Assembly: GCA_030447545.1 (NCBI GenBank)
Contig: JAUJOV010000007.1
Span: 17,486 to 81,485 of the forward strand
Length of the DNA stretch: 64,000 nucleotides
DNA from: Sphingomicrobium sp.
GTDB taxonomy: Bacteria; Pseudomonadota; Alphaproteobacteria; Sphingomonadales; Sphingomonadaceae
Reading direction: 5' to 3'
The position numbers were made by a program, and so were the translations under genes. Every line of letters starts with the position of its first letter. Within the stretch, counting starts at the first letter, position 1. The notes under the pieces are model-generated. The model searched no databases, had not been told where the DNA came from, and saw only the letters and a program-made list of their open reading frames with translations. Shown one piece after another: positions 34,983 to 45,182 of this stretch.

Positions 34983-36959
34983 ATGGCGACGCTCGCGCAG
35001 CAGGAGGCCGATCGCGCGATCCGCGAGCTGACTCTTCGCGCAATCGTCCTTGGCGCGCTGATCACCGTGCTGTTCACCGCCGCCAACGTCTATCTCGGCC
35101 TTCGCGCCGGCCTCACCTTCGCGACCTCGATTCCCGCCGCGGTCATATCGATGGCGGTGCTTCGCTTCTTTACCGGCTCGACCATCCAGGAGAACAATAT
35201 CGTCCAGACGATCGCCTCGTCGGCGGGCACATTGTCGGCGATCGTGTTCGTCCTTCCCGGCCTGGTGATGGTCGGCTGGTGGACCGGCTTTCCCTACTGG
35301 CTGTCGGTCGCGGTGATCGCGATCGGCGGAATCCTCGGCGTGATGTATTCGGTCCCGCTGCGCCGCGCGCTGGTGACGGGAAGCGACCTGCCCTACCCCG
35401 AAGGAGTCGCCGCGGCCGAAGTGCTCAAGGTCGGCGCCGGCGTCGGCGGAGCCGAGGAGAACCGCCGCGGGCTTCGCGCAATGCTGCTCGGCTCGCTGGC
35501 CGGTGCAGCCTATCCGCTGCTGGCCAAGATGCGGCTGGTAGGCGAGGACGCGACCGGCACCTTCTCGATCGGCACCGGCGCGACCACGCTCTCGGCGGGC
35601 CTGTCGTTAGCCTATCTCGGCGTCGGCCACCTCGTCGGGCTGACGGTCGGTCTGGCGATGCTGACCGGCATCGTCATCGGCTTTCTCGTTCTTCTGCCGA
35701 TCTTCACCGCCGGCGGGCCGCCTGCGGGCACCGAGCTTGCCGACTTCGTCGGAACGACCTTCGCCCAGAAGGTCCGCTACGTCGGCGCGGGCACCATCGG
35801 GGTCGCCGCGATCTGGACGCTGCTCAAGGTGCTCGGCCCGATCGCGCGCGGAATCACCGGAGCGCTCGCCGCCAACCGCACCCGCGGCGCCGGCGAGGGC
35901 GCAAGCCTTCCGCTGACCGAGCGCGACATCCCGATCACCATCATCGGCGCGGTGATCCTGCTGTCGATGCTTCCCATCGGCCTGCTGCTCGGCGACCTTC
36001 GCCAACGCCGAGCCGATCGCCTCCAACCCCGGAGCAACGATCGCGCTCAGCATCGTCTACGTGCTGATCATGGGCGTCGTCATCGCGGCGGTGTGCGGCT
36101 ACATGGCCGGCCTGATCGGCGCGTCCAACAGCCCGATCTCGGGCGTCGGCATCCTCTCGGTGCTCGGCATCTCGCTGATCCTCGCAATGCTGTTCCCCGG
36201 CTCCGACGCCGACGCCACGAAGTCGCTGGTCGCCTTCGCCTTGTTCGTCACCGCCGTCGTGTTCGGCGTCGCGACCATCTCCAACGACAATCTCCAGGAC
36301 CTCAAGACCGGCCAGCTGGTCGGAGCGACGCCATGGCGCCAGCAATTCGCGCTGGTGCTCGGAGTGATCTTCGGCGCAGTCGTCATCCCGCCCGTCCTCG
36401 ACCTCCTCAACCGCACCTTCGGCTTCGCCGGAGCGCCCGGCGCAGGCCCCGACGCGCTCGCCGCCCCGCAGGCCGCGCTGATCTCGGGCATCGCCCAGGG
36501 CGTGCTCGGCGGCACGCTCGCATGGGACCTGATCGCGCTCGGCGCCTCGATCGGCGTCGCCGTCGTGATCATCGACCAGGTCCTGCGCAGCCGCGGCCGC
36601 GGAGCGCCCCGCCGCTCGCCGTCGGAATGGGCATCTACCTGCCCGTCGCCGTGACCGCGATGGTCGTCGCCGGCGCGGTCATCGGCCATCTCTACAACCG
36701 CTGGGCAGAGCGCCAGTCCGACCCCGGCTTTGCCGAGCGAATGGGCGTCCTCTCGGCAACCGGCCTGATCGTCGGCGACAGCCTGTTCAACGTCGCCTTC
36801 GCCGGCATCGTCGCCGGCAGCGACAATCCCGAAGCGCTGGCCATCACGCAAGCCGCCGACTGGCAGCGCTGGGTCGGGATCGCATTGTTCGCGGCAATCG
36901 TAGTCCTGCTCTACGGGTGGACTCGCAGGCAGTCGGTTCAGGGGCTCCCATCAAAGTAG
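34983..36959 (+). CDS. OPT family oligopeptide/metal-chelate transporter, frameshifted
   Basis: About 650 residues after repair, with some 14-16 hydrophobic segments. N-terminal ELTLRAIVLGALITVLFTAANVYLGLRAGLTF and TGSTIQENNIVQTIASSAG are the OPT hallmark, followed by GTELADFVGTTFAQKVRYVG, MAGLIGASNSPISGVG and VSATGLIVGDSL-like ends. Members import small peptides or metal-chelates with protons. Own start ATG 34983 preceded by GGGGACG. Frameshifts near 36000 and 36600. A perfect palindrome spans the stop codon. Confidence 0.88.
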   Translation: MATLAQQEADRAIRELTLRAIVLGALITVLFTAANVYLGLRAGLTFATSIPAAVISMAVLRFFTGSTIQENNIVQTIASSAGTLSAIVFVLPGLVMVGWWTGFPYWLSVAVIAIGGILGVMYSVPLRRALVTGSDLPYPEGVAAAEVLKVGAGVGGAEENRRGLRAMLLGSLAGAAYPLLAKMRLVGEDATGTFSIGTGATTLSAGLSLAYLGVGHLVGLTVGLAMLTGIVIGFLVLLPIFTAGGPPAGTELADFVGTTFAQKVRYVGAGTIGVAAIWTLLKVLGPIARGITGALAANRTRGAGEGASLPLTERDIPITIIGAVILLSMLPIGLLLGDLRQRRADRLQPRSNDRAQHRLRADHGRRHRGGVRLHGRPDRRVQQPDLGRRHPLGARHLADPRNAVPRLRRRRHEVAGRLRLVRHRRRVRRRDHLQRQSPGPQDRPAGRSDAMAPAIRAGARSDLRRSRHPARPRPPQPHLRLRRSARRRPRRARRPAGRADLGHRPGRARRHARMGPDRARRLDRRRRRDHRPGPAQPRPRSAPPLAVGMGIYLPVAVTAMVVAGAVIGHLYNRWAERQSDPGFAERMGVLSATGLIVGDSLFNVAFAGIVAGSDNPEALAITQAADWQRWVGIALFAAIVVLLYGWTRRQSVQGLPSK

Positions 36960-36971
36960 TACTTTGATGGG
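36947..36971. repeat. Perfect 25-bp palindrome over the OPT stop codon
   Basis: 12-bp arms CCCATCAAAGTA and TACTTTGATGGG around a single G, including the TAG stop. It may act as a terminator between convergent OPT and queF, although there is no T tract. Confidence 0.75.
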
Positions 36972-36977
36972 CTGCCC

Positions 36978-37423
36978 TCAGCCTCTGCCGCGGTAGGGGG
37001 CGACGCCCTGGTCGGGCAGCCACAGCCCCTCGGGCGGCGGACCGCTCTGCCAGAACACGTCGATCGGCATCCCGCCGCGCGGGTACCAGTATCCGCCGAT
37101 CCTCAGCCACAGCGGCCGCATCTCGTCGGTCAGCCGCTGCCCGATCCCCACCGTCACGTCCTCGTGAAACCCGCAATGGTTGCGGTAGGACCCGAGCAAC
37201 AGCTTGAGGCTCTTGCTCTCGACGATCTGCTCGCCCGGCGCATAATCGATCACCAGATGGGCAAAGTCCGGCTGCCCGGTCACCGGGCAAAGCGTCGTGA
37301 ACTCCGGCGCCGTAAACCGCACCAGGTAAAGCGCCCCCGCCCGCGGGTTCGGCACATAGTCGAGCCGAGCCTCCTGCGGCGATGCCGGGCAGCGCCGCGG
37401 CGGCCAAGATGCGTCGTCTCCAT
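36978..37423 (-). CDS. queF: NADPH-dependent 7-cyano-7-deazaguanine reductase QueF, frameshifted
   Basis: Reduces preQ0 to preQ1 in queuosine synthesis. The type I (short) form is seen: [22 protein letters not shown], then the catalytic Cys in [13 protein letters not shown], the QueF motif [21 protein letters not shown], and the C terminus [18 protein letters not shown]. Start METTHLG at 37423, with a frameshift near 37400. Stop at 36978, convergent with the OPT gene and facing the palindrome. About 148 residues when repaired, normal for the class. Confidence 0.93.
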
Positions 37424-37497
37424 CGCGCGGCGGCCACCTAGTCAGCGAGCGCAGCCAGGCTTCGGGAAAACTGCCCGCCGCATCACGGAGAACCACC

Positions 37498-38329
37498 ATG
37501 GACGACCTCGTCTCGACCGACTGGCTGGCCGAGCATCTCGGCGCCGCCGACCTCGTCCCGCTCGACTGCAGCTGGCACATGCCCGCAAGCGGCCGAAGCG
37601 CCCGCGACGAATTTCTCGCCGCCCACGTCCCCGGCGCGCGCTTCCTCGACATCGACGCTTTGTCCGATGCACCGCCACCGCGCCGCACATGCTCCCGAGC
37701 CCCGCCGACTTCGCCCGCGCGATGGAAGCCATCGGCATCAACCGCGACGACCGCATCATCCTCTACGACAACAGCCCGCTGCGCACCGCCGCGCGCGGCT
37801 GGTTCATGCTGCGCCACTTCGGCGCGACGCGCGTCGCGATGCTCGACGGCGGCCTGCACAAATGGCTGGCCGAAGCCCGCCGACCGAAACCGGCGAACCC
37901 GAACCCCGCCAGGCCCGCTTCGAACCGGCCGAGCGCCCCGACCAAGTCGTCACGCTGCGCGAAGTGAGCTCGGGGCCCTCGGCACCGTTGCTCGACGCGC
38001 GCGGCCGCGCGCGCTTCGAAGGCGCCGAGCCCGATCCGCGCCCCGGCGTCGCCGCCGGCCACATCCCGGGCGCGCGCAACCTGCCCTTCGCCGAGCTCTA
38101 CAAGCCCGACGGCACCTTCAAGCCCGCCGACGAAATCCGCCGCCTGTTCACCGCAGCCGGAGCCGACCCCGACCGCCCGTTCATCGCCACCTGCGGCTCG
38201 GGCGTAACCGCCAACTCGCTGATCTTCGCCGGCCGCCTGCTCGGCAATTGCGACACCCGCCTCTACGACGGCAGCTGGGGCGAATATGGCGCCGACCCCA
38301 CCACCCCCAAACAGCAAGGCCCCGCCTGA
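37498..38329 (+). CDS. sseA: 3-mercaptopyruvate/thiosulfate sulfurtransferase, frameshifted
   Basis: A two-rhodanese-domain enzyme that moves sulfane sulfur from 3-mercaptopyruvate to acceptors. First domain: [57 protein letters not shown]. Second domain: [35 protein letters not shown], and the catalytic loop CGSGVTAN (MST rather than plain rhodanese loop). Frameshifts near 37675 and 37900. Ends [17 protein letters not shown] half palindromic element follows immediately. Confidence 0.93.
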
Positions 38330-38332
38330 TCC

Positions 38333-38378
38333 TCCTCCACGGGGGAGGTGGCGCAAAGCGCCGCAGGGCCCGACCGAG
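38333..38378. repeat. Partial palindromic element after sseA
   Basis: CCTCCTCCACGGGGGAGGTGGCGCAAAGCGCC forms nested stems (CCTCC/GGAGG and GGCGC/GCGCC). It is similar in style to the full elements at 6664 and 41835. Confidence 0.5.
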
Positions 38379-38729
38379 CTACCGCCGAAGCAATTCCGAA
38401 AGATCCCCCAGCCCAACCCGAATCGTCCCCGCCACCAAATCCACCGCAACTAGGTTCGGCTCGCTGCCCGACGAACGCACGCCGACCACCGCCTCGAGCC
38501 CCGCCGAAGCAGCCCCGATCACCCGCTCCGACCGCCCGTCGAAGCAGCGCCGATGCGCCTCGCTGGCAAACTCGAAAACCTCGTCCGCATCCGCCGAAGG
38601 CCCGCCCCGCTCGGCTCGAGCAGCCGCAGCGCGCCTCAACCCTGCCATGCGCGCAGCCACTTCCCCGCCGCTGACCGGCGCCGGATTGGCAGCAGCAATG
38701 GCAAGCAGGTGGATCATCCGCCCGACCAT
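38379..38729 (-). CDS. Hypothetical 116-residue protein
   Basis: No family recognised. Begins MVGRMIHLLAIAAANPAPVSGGEVAARMAGLRR, then DEVFEFASEAHRRCFDGRSERVIGAASAG, ending VGLGDLSELLRR. The balanced composition and a single uninterrupted frame make it a plausible real gene. Convergent with sseA, from which the partial element separates it. MIHLL at 38717 is an alternative start. Confidence 0.5.
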   Translation of the reverse strand: MVGRMIHLLAIAAANPAPVSGGEVAARMAGLRRAAAARAERGGPSADADEVFEFASEAHRRCFDGRSERVIGAASAGLEAVVGVRSSGSEPNLVAVDLVAGTIRVGLGDLSELLRR

Positions 38730-38768
38730 CGCCGCCGCCGGTCAAAAAGTGTGAACGCCCGCGCCGCC

Positions 38769-38805
38769 CCGTCATTGCAAGGAGCGAAGCGACGCGGCGA
38801 TCCAG
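38769..38805. repeat. REP-like sequence (GTCATTGC..GAGCGAAGCGACG..GATCCAG type)
   Basis: The stretch from GTCATTGCAAGGAGCGAAGC through GGCGATCCAG is a form of a short repeat seen in many bacterial genomes. I see only one copy here. Confidence 0.5.
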
Positions 38806-38821
38806 CACACGCCAGCCCGCG

Positions 38822-39363
38822 CTAGCGCGCCTGGATGTCGCGCAGGATCCACCCGCGCTGCGGAATGGTCTCGATGAATTCCACCCCGCCCGACGCATTG
38901 CGCAATTTCTTGCGCAGCTTGGAGATGAACACGTCGATGATCTTGGGCTGCGGCTGGTCGTCCGAGCGCCGGTACAGATGCTTCAGAAGCATCGCCCGAG
39001 TCACCACATTGTTGCGCGCATAAGCGAGAAGCTCGAGCACTCGATATTCCATCTCGGTAATCCCGATCGGGTGCCCGTCGATGCGGATCAGCCGCTGCAC
39101 CTGGTCGACCGACAGCCGCCCGCCGCACAAAGTCTCGGGCATGTCGGTCCCGAAGCCTTGATCGACGCAAGCAGCCGCGAGGCGGCTTCCTCGCTGTCCT
39201 CGGCCGACATCCGCTGCGGGCTGCCGATCAGCGCCTGCTGGATCTCGCCCAGCAAATGCTGCGCTTCCTCGACCAGCCGGACGCCTTCGTCGAACCGCCG
39301 GCGCGATCGCTCGAGCATCGATTCGAGCTCGACCAGCCGCGCGGAAAGTGTCTCTTCAGCCAT
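38822..39363 (-). CDS. Winged-helix DNA-binding protein with coiled-coil N terminus (CtrA-like C-terminal domain), frameshifted
   Basis: About 180 residues. MAEETLSARLVELESMLERSRRRFDEG is a coiled coil; no receiver domain is seen. After a frameshift near 39143 the C-terminal OmpR-type winged helix follows: ITEMEYRVLELLAYARNNVV and PKIIDVFISKLRKKL, closely like the CtrA DNA-recognition helix, ending QRGWILRDIQ. It could bind CtrA-type sites without phosphorylation control. The start at 39363 is preferred; 39142 (MPETLCGGRL) is a shorter alternative giving only the DNA-binding domain. Confidence 0.7.
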
Positions 39364-39392
39364 TGGCTTTCCCACCCCTGTGGCCCCGCCGC

Positions 39393-39795
39393 TTACTGCG
39401 GAACCTGGGCGGAAGCGACCTGCCCGTCCTGCTCCGGAGCCGACAGGATGGCGCTGGTCACCGGCCCTTGTCGACCACGCGCGTATCGGGGTCGCCGATC
39501 GTCGAGCGAGCGCCGACCGGCGCGCGGTCGCGCCCCGCGCGCTCGAGCAGGCTGGTCTCGCTCTGGCTGCGCGGAGCCGGCCCGCCGAACAAGGCGTCGA
39601 TCGCCTGCTGCTGAGCCCTTCGGGAGTCAGCGCGGCAGTGCCCGCCACCGGCGGCGTCAGCGTATAATCGGGCGGAATGATCAGCGGAGCGTTGCGCGCC
39701 ACCGCGAACTCGTCGGGAGTGCTGCGTCCACCAAACACCGAGCAGCCGCTCAGCGCGATCGCGGGAAGCAGCACCAAAGCAACCATCTTACGCAT
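39393..39795 (-). CDS. DUF3035 lipoprotein (BamF-like), frameshifted
   Basis: Signal peptide with lipobox VLLPAIALSGCS; RNAPLIIPPDYTLTPPVAG is the DUF3035 motif. Then TIGDPDTRVVDKG-like and SAILSAPEQDGQVASAQVPQ across frames. In alphaproteobacteria such proteins are outer-membrane assembly (BAM) accessories. The ATG at 39795 overlaps the intended lspA stop. The continuous frame lspA-DUF3035 in the sequence results from a one-base change near 39800, not from true fusion, I think. Confidence 0.75.
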
Positions 39796-40273
39796 GTTCG
39801 GCATTCTCCTGGGCTGCTCCTTGATCAGGAAGGCCCGCAGTAACAGGATGGCGACGCCGATGCTAATCGCTGCATCGGCGACATTGAAGATCAAAAACGG
39901 CCGAAAGCTCCCGAAGTGGAGGTCGGCGAAATCGACGACATAGCCAAACCGGACCCGGTCGAGGATATTGCCCAGCGCCCCGCCCAGGATCATGCCCAGC
40001 GCAATCTGGTCCCCGCGAAGCTTCTCGCGCCCGATCCACACCGCCACGCCGATGGCGATCGCGCTGGTGATTGCGACCAGCACCCACTGGCCGATCGCGG
40101 TCCGGGCGTTGAACTTGCCAAGCGAAATCCCGTAATTCTCCGTCCAGGTGAGATTGAACATCGGCAGCAGATAAATCTGCCCGACCTCGCGCAGCTCGAG
40201 CGGCCCGCTGACCAACCACTTGCTCAGCTGGTCGGCGACGAACACAACTGCAAACCCCAGCCCCCGACGGCAT
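39788..40273 (-). CDS. lspA: Lipoprotein signal peptidase LspA, frameshifted at N terminus
   Basis: Aspartyl membrane protease removing lipoprotein signal peptides. Four TM segments. VADQLSKWLV contains the first-helix D; FNLTWTENYGISLG and GALGNILDRVRFGYVVDFADLHF contain the second conserved motif, and FIFNVADAAISIGV holds the catalytic Asp pair with NILDR. ATG at 40273 preceded by GGGGAGGAATTG, with one frameshift before RRGLGFAVVFVAD. The 3' end reads ENAEHA and TAA if one base is restored, overlapping the DUF3035 start. Confidence 0.92.
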
Positions 40274-40384
40274 CAATTCCTCCCCTCAAGCCCGCGGCTG
40301 ACGCAGCCCCTCCGCCGCTTCGCGCCACGCCCCCGGCATGGCGGCGCGCTTTGCCCCCGACCGGGGAGGGTTTCTGCAGCACCA

Positions 40385-43384
40385 TCACGCATGCAATACC
40401 CCCTCGCAGCGCCCGCACAGCGACCCATCCGCCTTCACCTCCGGCAAATGCCGCCAGCAGCGCCCGCACTTGCCGTTCTGCGTCCGCGCGGCCTGCACCG
40501 CATCATGCGCGGTCGTCACCACCACGTCCGAGCTGATGAACAGTTCGGCAAGCTCGGCCGCGCCGAATCCCGCCGGCACCGGCGCCAGGTCGCCAAGCCG
40601 CACCTCGGCCTGCAAGCTCGACCCGATCACCTTGTCGCGCCGCAGCGGCTCGATCGTCTCGGTCACCTGCGCGCGAAGCTGGCGAAGCGCCGCCCACCGC
40701 GAAATCGACCGCAGCGATGCTGGGTTGGGCCATGGTTTCGAGATCCGACCATTCGAGCAAATGCACTGACCCGGCATCGGGGAAGCGCGTCCCCCACACC
40801 TCCTCGCTCGTGAAGACAAGCACCGGCGAGACCACCGTACCAGCGCGTGAACAGCAGGTCGAGCATGCTGCGATATTGGCGCCGCTTGTCGGTCTGGAAG
40901 CCCGTCTGCGCGTTCACCTCGCAATACAGGACGTCCTTGCGGATGTCGAAGTAGAAGGCCGACAGATCGTTGTTCGCGAAGTCGGCGATCAGCCGCGTGT
41001 AAGTCGGGAAGTCGAACTCCTCGACCGCCTGGCGCAGCCTGGTCAAGCTGCGCCGTCAAATGCAGCATGTACCGCTCGAGTTCCGGCATTTCGTCCACCT
41101 CCGCGTCATCTTCGTCTTGCGAAAAACCCTCGACGCGCGCCGAGCAGATAGCGAAACGTATTGCTCAGCTTGCGATACTGGTCCGCGACCCCGCCGAGCG
41201 ATCTCCTTGCCGATGCGGTGATCCTCGCTCGAATGACCGACAGCGCCCACAGCCGCAAGATATCGGCCCCATGCTCCTTCATCAGCTCGAGCGGGCTGAT
41301 GGTATTGCCTAGGCTCTTCGACATCTTCATGCCGCGCGCGTCCATCGTGAAGCCGTGTGTCAGCACAGCCGCAAACGGCGCCCGCCCGCGCGTCCCGCAG
41401 CTTTCCAGAAGCGACGACTGGAACCAGCCGCGGTGCTGGTCTCGAGCCCTCGAGATACAGGTCGGCCGGCCAGTCCTGGTCAGGCCAGCGCCCGCTCTCC
41501 AGCACGAATGCATGGGTCGACCCGCTGTCGAACCACACGTCGAGAATGTCGCGCACCATCTCGTAATCGTCCGGGTCACGATTGCCCAGGAACCGCGCCG
41601 CATTGGCTTCGTCCCAGGCATCCACGCCCTCCTCGCGGATCGCCTCGACGATGCGCCGGTTGACCTCGAGATCCACCGAGCTCGCCGGTCGTCCTGCGCG
41701 ACGAACAAGGCGATCGGCACGCCCCACGCGCGCTGCCGGCTGATCACCCAGTCCGGCCGCCCCTCGACCATCGACCCGATCCGGTTGCGCCCCTTCTCCG
41801 GCACGAACCGCGTATCGGCGATCGCCCCATCGCCGTCTCGCGCAGGGGAAAGCCCCTCCCCCTTGCGGGAGGGGCGACCGGCGGCAGCCGAGGGGTGAGG
41901 GGACCCGCAGCGTTCGGCCCTGGAGGACAGCGCCGCGGGCCCCTCCCTCTCCCGAGGGGGAGGAGGGGCCTGTCCATCGCGATGAACCACTGCGGAGTGC
42001 AGCGATAGATCACCCGCGCCTTCGACCGCCACGAATGCGGATAGCTGTGCCGGAAGTCCGCGCTCGCCGCGAGCAGCGCGTCGGCGTCGCGCAGGTCCGA
42101 GCAGATCGGCCCGTCCGGCGCGTTGAACTTGGCGTTGATCACCGACCCCTGCCCGCCGAGCCACAGCCAGTCGTCGCGGTACCGCCCATCGTCGGTCACC
42201 GCGAACACCGGGCCGATGCCATGGTTCTGGCACAGCGCGAAATCCTCCTCGCCATGGTCTGGCGCCTCGTGGACGAGGCCGGTGCCCTGGTCGGTGGTGA
42301 CGAAGTCGGCGGCGAGGAACGGCCGCGGCCTGGCGAAGAAGCCGCCGAGGTGGTGCATCGGGTGGCGCGCGACCGTGCCGGCGAGGTCAGAGCCCATGCC
42401 GCTACCATGATCTGCGCTTATGCCGGAGTTCGATACTTCGGCGCATCCGGGGTGCGCTGCGATCTTCCGGCGTCGTCCTTGAGTTCGCCTGCGACGACGA
42501 ACGACGGTCCTTCAATAGGCGCCGATAAGAAGCTGAACAAGATCAACTGCAACGACGGTATCGGCATGGCTGGCCGTTCGACGATCAGGGCGTACTCGAC
42601 CTCCTCGCCATAACCGATCGCCTGGTTCGCCGGGATCGTCCACGGCGTCGTCGTCCAGATCACCGCATGCGCACCGACCAGATCGGCATCGTTCGGCGCC
42701 TCGACGATCTCGAACGCAACATCGATCTGCGTCGACACCACGTCCTCATATTCGATCTCGGCCTCGGCCAGCGCGGTCTTCTCGACCGGCGACCACATCA
42801 CCGGCTTCGCCCCGCGATAAATCTGCCCGCTCTCCGCAAACTTCATCAGCTCGGCGACGATCGTCGCTTCGGCGTCGTATTCCATCGTCAGGTACGGCTT
42901 GCCCCATTCGCCGGTAATCCCGAGTCGCTGGAACTGCTCGCGCTGAACGTCGACCCAGTGCCGCATAGGCGCGGCACTCGGCGCGAAATTCCTTCAGCGG
43001 CACCTCGTCCTTGTTGAGCTTCTTCTTGCGATACTGCTCCTCGATCTTCCACTCGATCGGAAGCCCGTGGCAGTCCCACCCCGGCACGTAGGGCGCGTCC
43101 TTGCCCAGCAAAGTCTGGGTGCGCACCACCATGTCCTTCAACACCTTGTTGAGCGTATGCCCGATATGGATGTCGCCGTTCGCGTAAGGCGGCCCGTCAT
43201 GCAGGATGAACTTCTCGCGCCCCGCCCGCGCGCGCGCACCTGCCCGTACAGGTCCTGGCTCCTCCACCGCTCGAGGATCGCCGGCTCCTTCTGCGGCAGC
43301 CCCGCCTTCATCGGAAAGGCGGTCTTCGGCAGGAACACGGTCGGTAGCGCCGGTAATCGGGTTTTTCGGCGGGGCGTCGGACAT
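40385..43384 (-). CDS. ileS: Isoleucyl-tRNA synthetase, frameshifted and carrying a palindromic insertion
   Basis: Charges tRNA-Ile. MSDAPPKNP at 43384; HIGH motif in [46 protein letters not shown] (KMSKS); and the C-terminal zinc site [21 protein letters not shown]. Frameshifts occur near 43230, 42960, 42480, 42410, 41680, 41430, 41190, 41090, 40830 and 40690. Between WFIAMDRP and [10 protein letters not shown] about 45 extra codons come from a palindromic element at 41835-41972; the usual linker there is about 15 residues. Such an essential gene should be intact, so most breaks are likely error. Confidence 0.93.
41835..41972. repeat. Palindromic repeat element within ileS
   Basis: Hairpin 1: GCCCCTCCCCCTTGCGGGAGGGGC. 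About 60 bp later hairpin 2 pairs GCCCCTCC with GGAGGGGC around TCTCCCGAGGGG. Both ends are mirror-like. It sits in the coding part of ileS and seems to preserve the frame (in the minus reading no stop is made). Confidence 0.75.
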
Positions 43385-43450
43385 GGATGCGGCGCTCTAG
43401 CGGCCTGCCTGCGAGGATGCAAACCACAGGCGGATCCCGGATCAAGGCGA

Positions 43451-44386
43451 TCAATCCCCAGCAGCCGCTTCGCCTCCAGAGCATCCTGCCCCATCCGCGC
43501 CGCAAGCGCCTCGATGCTCGAAAACTTCTCCCCAGCGCGGATATAATGATGCAGCCCGACCTCGATCGTCCGCCCGTAAAGATCGCCCGTCGAACCCGAA
43601 CAGATGCGCCTCGATAGCTCGACCGCGGGCTCGAACGTCGCCGCACACGCCCAGGCTCGCGACGCCAGCAAACTCTGCATCATCCTCGAGCCGCACCCGC
43701 ACCGCATAAATGCCGTAGGCCGGCCGCTGGTAATCGCCGAGCGACAGGTTGGCGGTCGCCAGTTAAGCTCCGGCCCTCCCCTGCCGTCGCCGCGCTGCAC
43801 CACGCCCTGAACCGCGAACGGCCGCGTAAGCAGCCGCGTCGCCTTTCCCGGATCGGCCGCGCCGAGCGCATCGCGCACCCGCCCCGACGACACCCGCACC
43901 CCGTCGAGATCACCTGCGGCACCGCCTCGGCGATGACTCCGGGCGGCCTCGCACAGCCTGCTCAGCAGCGCGACGTCGCCGCTGCGCCCCTTGCCGAAGC
44001 TGAAATCGTCGCCGGTGATCAGCCCGGCCGCGCCGATCCGCTCGACCAGCACCTCGCCGACGAACTCGTCGGCGTCCATCGCCGCAAGCTCGGCGCCGAA
44101 GCGGAACACCAGCATCGCATCGGCCCCGGCATGGGCGAACAGCGCGCTCGCGCTGGTCGAGGCTGGTCAGCGCGAACGGCCGCACGTCGTGGCCTCGAAG
44201 AAGCTCACCGGGTGCGGATCGAACGTCGCCACCAGCACCGGCCGGCGCAAGTGAAAGCCAAGCGCAACCGCGCGGCTGACCACCGCTTGTGTGACCCAGG
44301 TGAAACCCGTCGAAATTGCCGAGCGCGATCTCGACGCCCACGCGCATCGCCTCGGGCACCGCCGCGTCATGGTACAAGCGCTGCAT
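43451..44386 (-). CDS. ribF: Bifunctional riboflavin kinase/FAD synthetase RibF, frameshifted
   Basis: Makes FMN and FAD. N-terminal nucleotidylyltransferase: [61 protein letters not shown]-terminal kinase: [25 protein letters not shown] (frameshift), [20 protein letters not shown]. Start [14 protein letters not shown] at 44386. Frameshifts near 44280, 44180, 43930, 43760 and 43600; the stop is uncertain. The next gene, ileS, follows shortly, as in many proteobacteria where ribF-ileS-lspA are together. Confidence 0.88.
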
Positions 44387-44737
44387 TGCGCGCGCTGCCT
44401 AGAGGCGCTGGCCGCCGCTGCAATCAAGGCTGGGAATGTAGGATCTGGTTTGCAAGGGCGTCGGCCGCCATGCCTTCGCTCTGCGGCCGCCCGAACTTCC
44501 GCCCGGTACCGACGTACCGCCGCGCCGAGCCGGCGGCGAGTTGCTTGACTTCGCCCGTGCCTCTTCCTATCGCCGCCGCCATCCCGATCCACCGGTATCC
44601 GAGGAGACGGCGGCGCACCCGTGCGCGTCGGCTTTTTCGTCTGGAGGCGGGTTCAAGGCGTCGAGATGGGCGTGGAAAAGCGTGGGATTTTCCCTCTCGC
44701 AACTTCCACTCCCGTGGAGCTGAAAGAAGGGTAGCGA
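44387..44737. other. 350-bp gap between ribF and rpsM
   Basis: No recognised gene. A minus-strand stretch with some natural look (QLAAGSARRYVGTG to LANQILHSQP) is not backed by any family. The end near 44725 holds the rpsM ribosome-binding site AGAAGGGTAG. Neither adk nor secY, the usual rpsM neighbours, is present. Confidence 0.5.
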
Positions 44738-45106
44738 ATGGCTCGTATTGCCGGGGTCAACATCCCCACCAACAAGCGCGTGGAAGTTGCGCTGACCTAC
44801 ATCCACGGAATTGGGCCGAGCACGGCCCGCGACATCGTCGGCAAGCTCGGGATCGGCCCCGAGCGGCGGGTCCAGGACCTGACCGACCAGGAGGTGCTTC
44901 ACATCCGCGAAGCGATCGACCGCGACCATCAGGTCGAGGGCGACCTCCGGCGCGAGACCGCGATGAACATCAAGCGGCTGATGGACCTCGCCTGCTACCG
45001 CGGGCTTCGCCATCGCAAGGGCCTTCCGGTCCGCGGCCAGCGCACGCACACCAACGCGCGCACCCGCAAGGGCAAGGCCAAGCCGATCGCGGGGAAGAAA
45101 AAGTAG
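44738..45106 (+). CDS. rpsM: 30S ribosomal protein S13
   Basis: 122 residues, intact. [35 protein letters not shown] and the C terminus [19 protein letters not shown] are the S13 signature. S13 sits in the head of the 30S, contacting tRNA and 50S. AGAAGGG precedes the ATG. First gene of the rpsM-rpsK-rpoA run. Confidence 0.98.
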   Translation: MARIAGVNIPTNKRVEVALTYIHGIGPSTARDIVGKLGIGPERRVQDLTDQEVLHIREAIDRDHQVEGDLRRETAMNIKRLMDLACYRGLRHRKGLPVRGQRTHTNARTRKGKAKPIAGKKK

Positions 45107-45182
45107 CAGCTTTTTCTCCGCCGGATGGCGTGACGAAATAGGCGCGACGCCCCAGCACCGCTTTTGAAGGATGTAATAACCA

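Noticed and set aside
44424..44702. Minus-strand 92-codon ORF before rpsM
   Set aside because: No family, no RBS, and the Arg-rich start is typical of a shadow frame.
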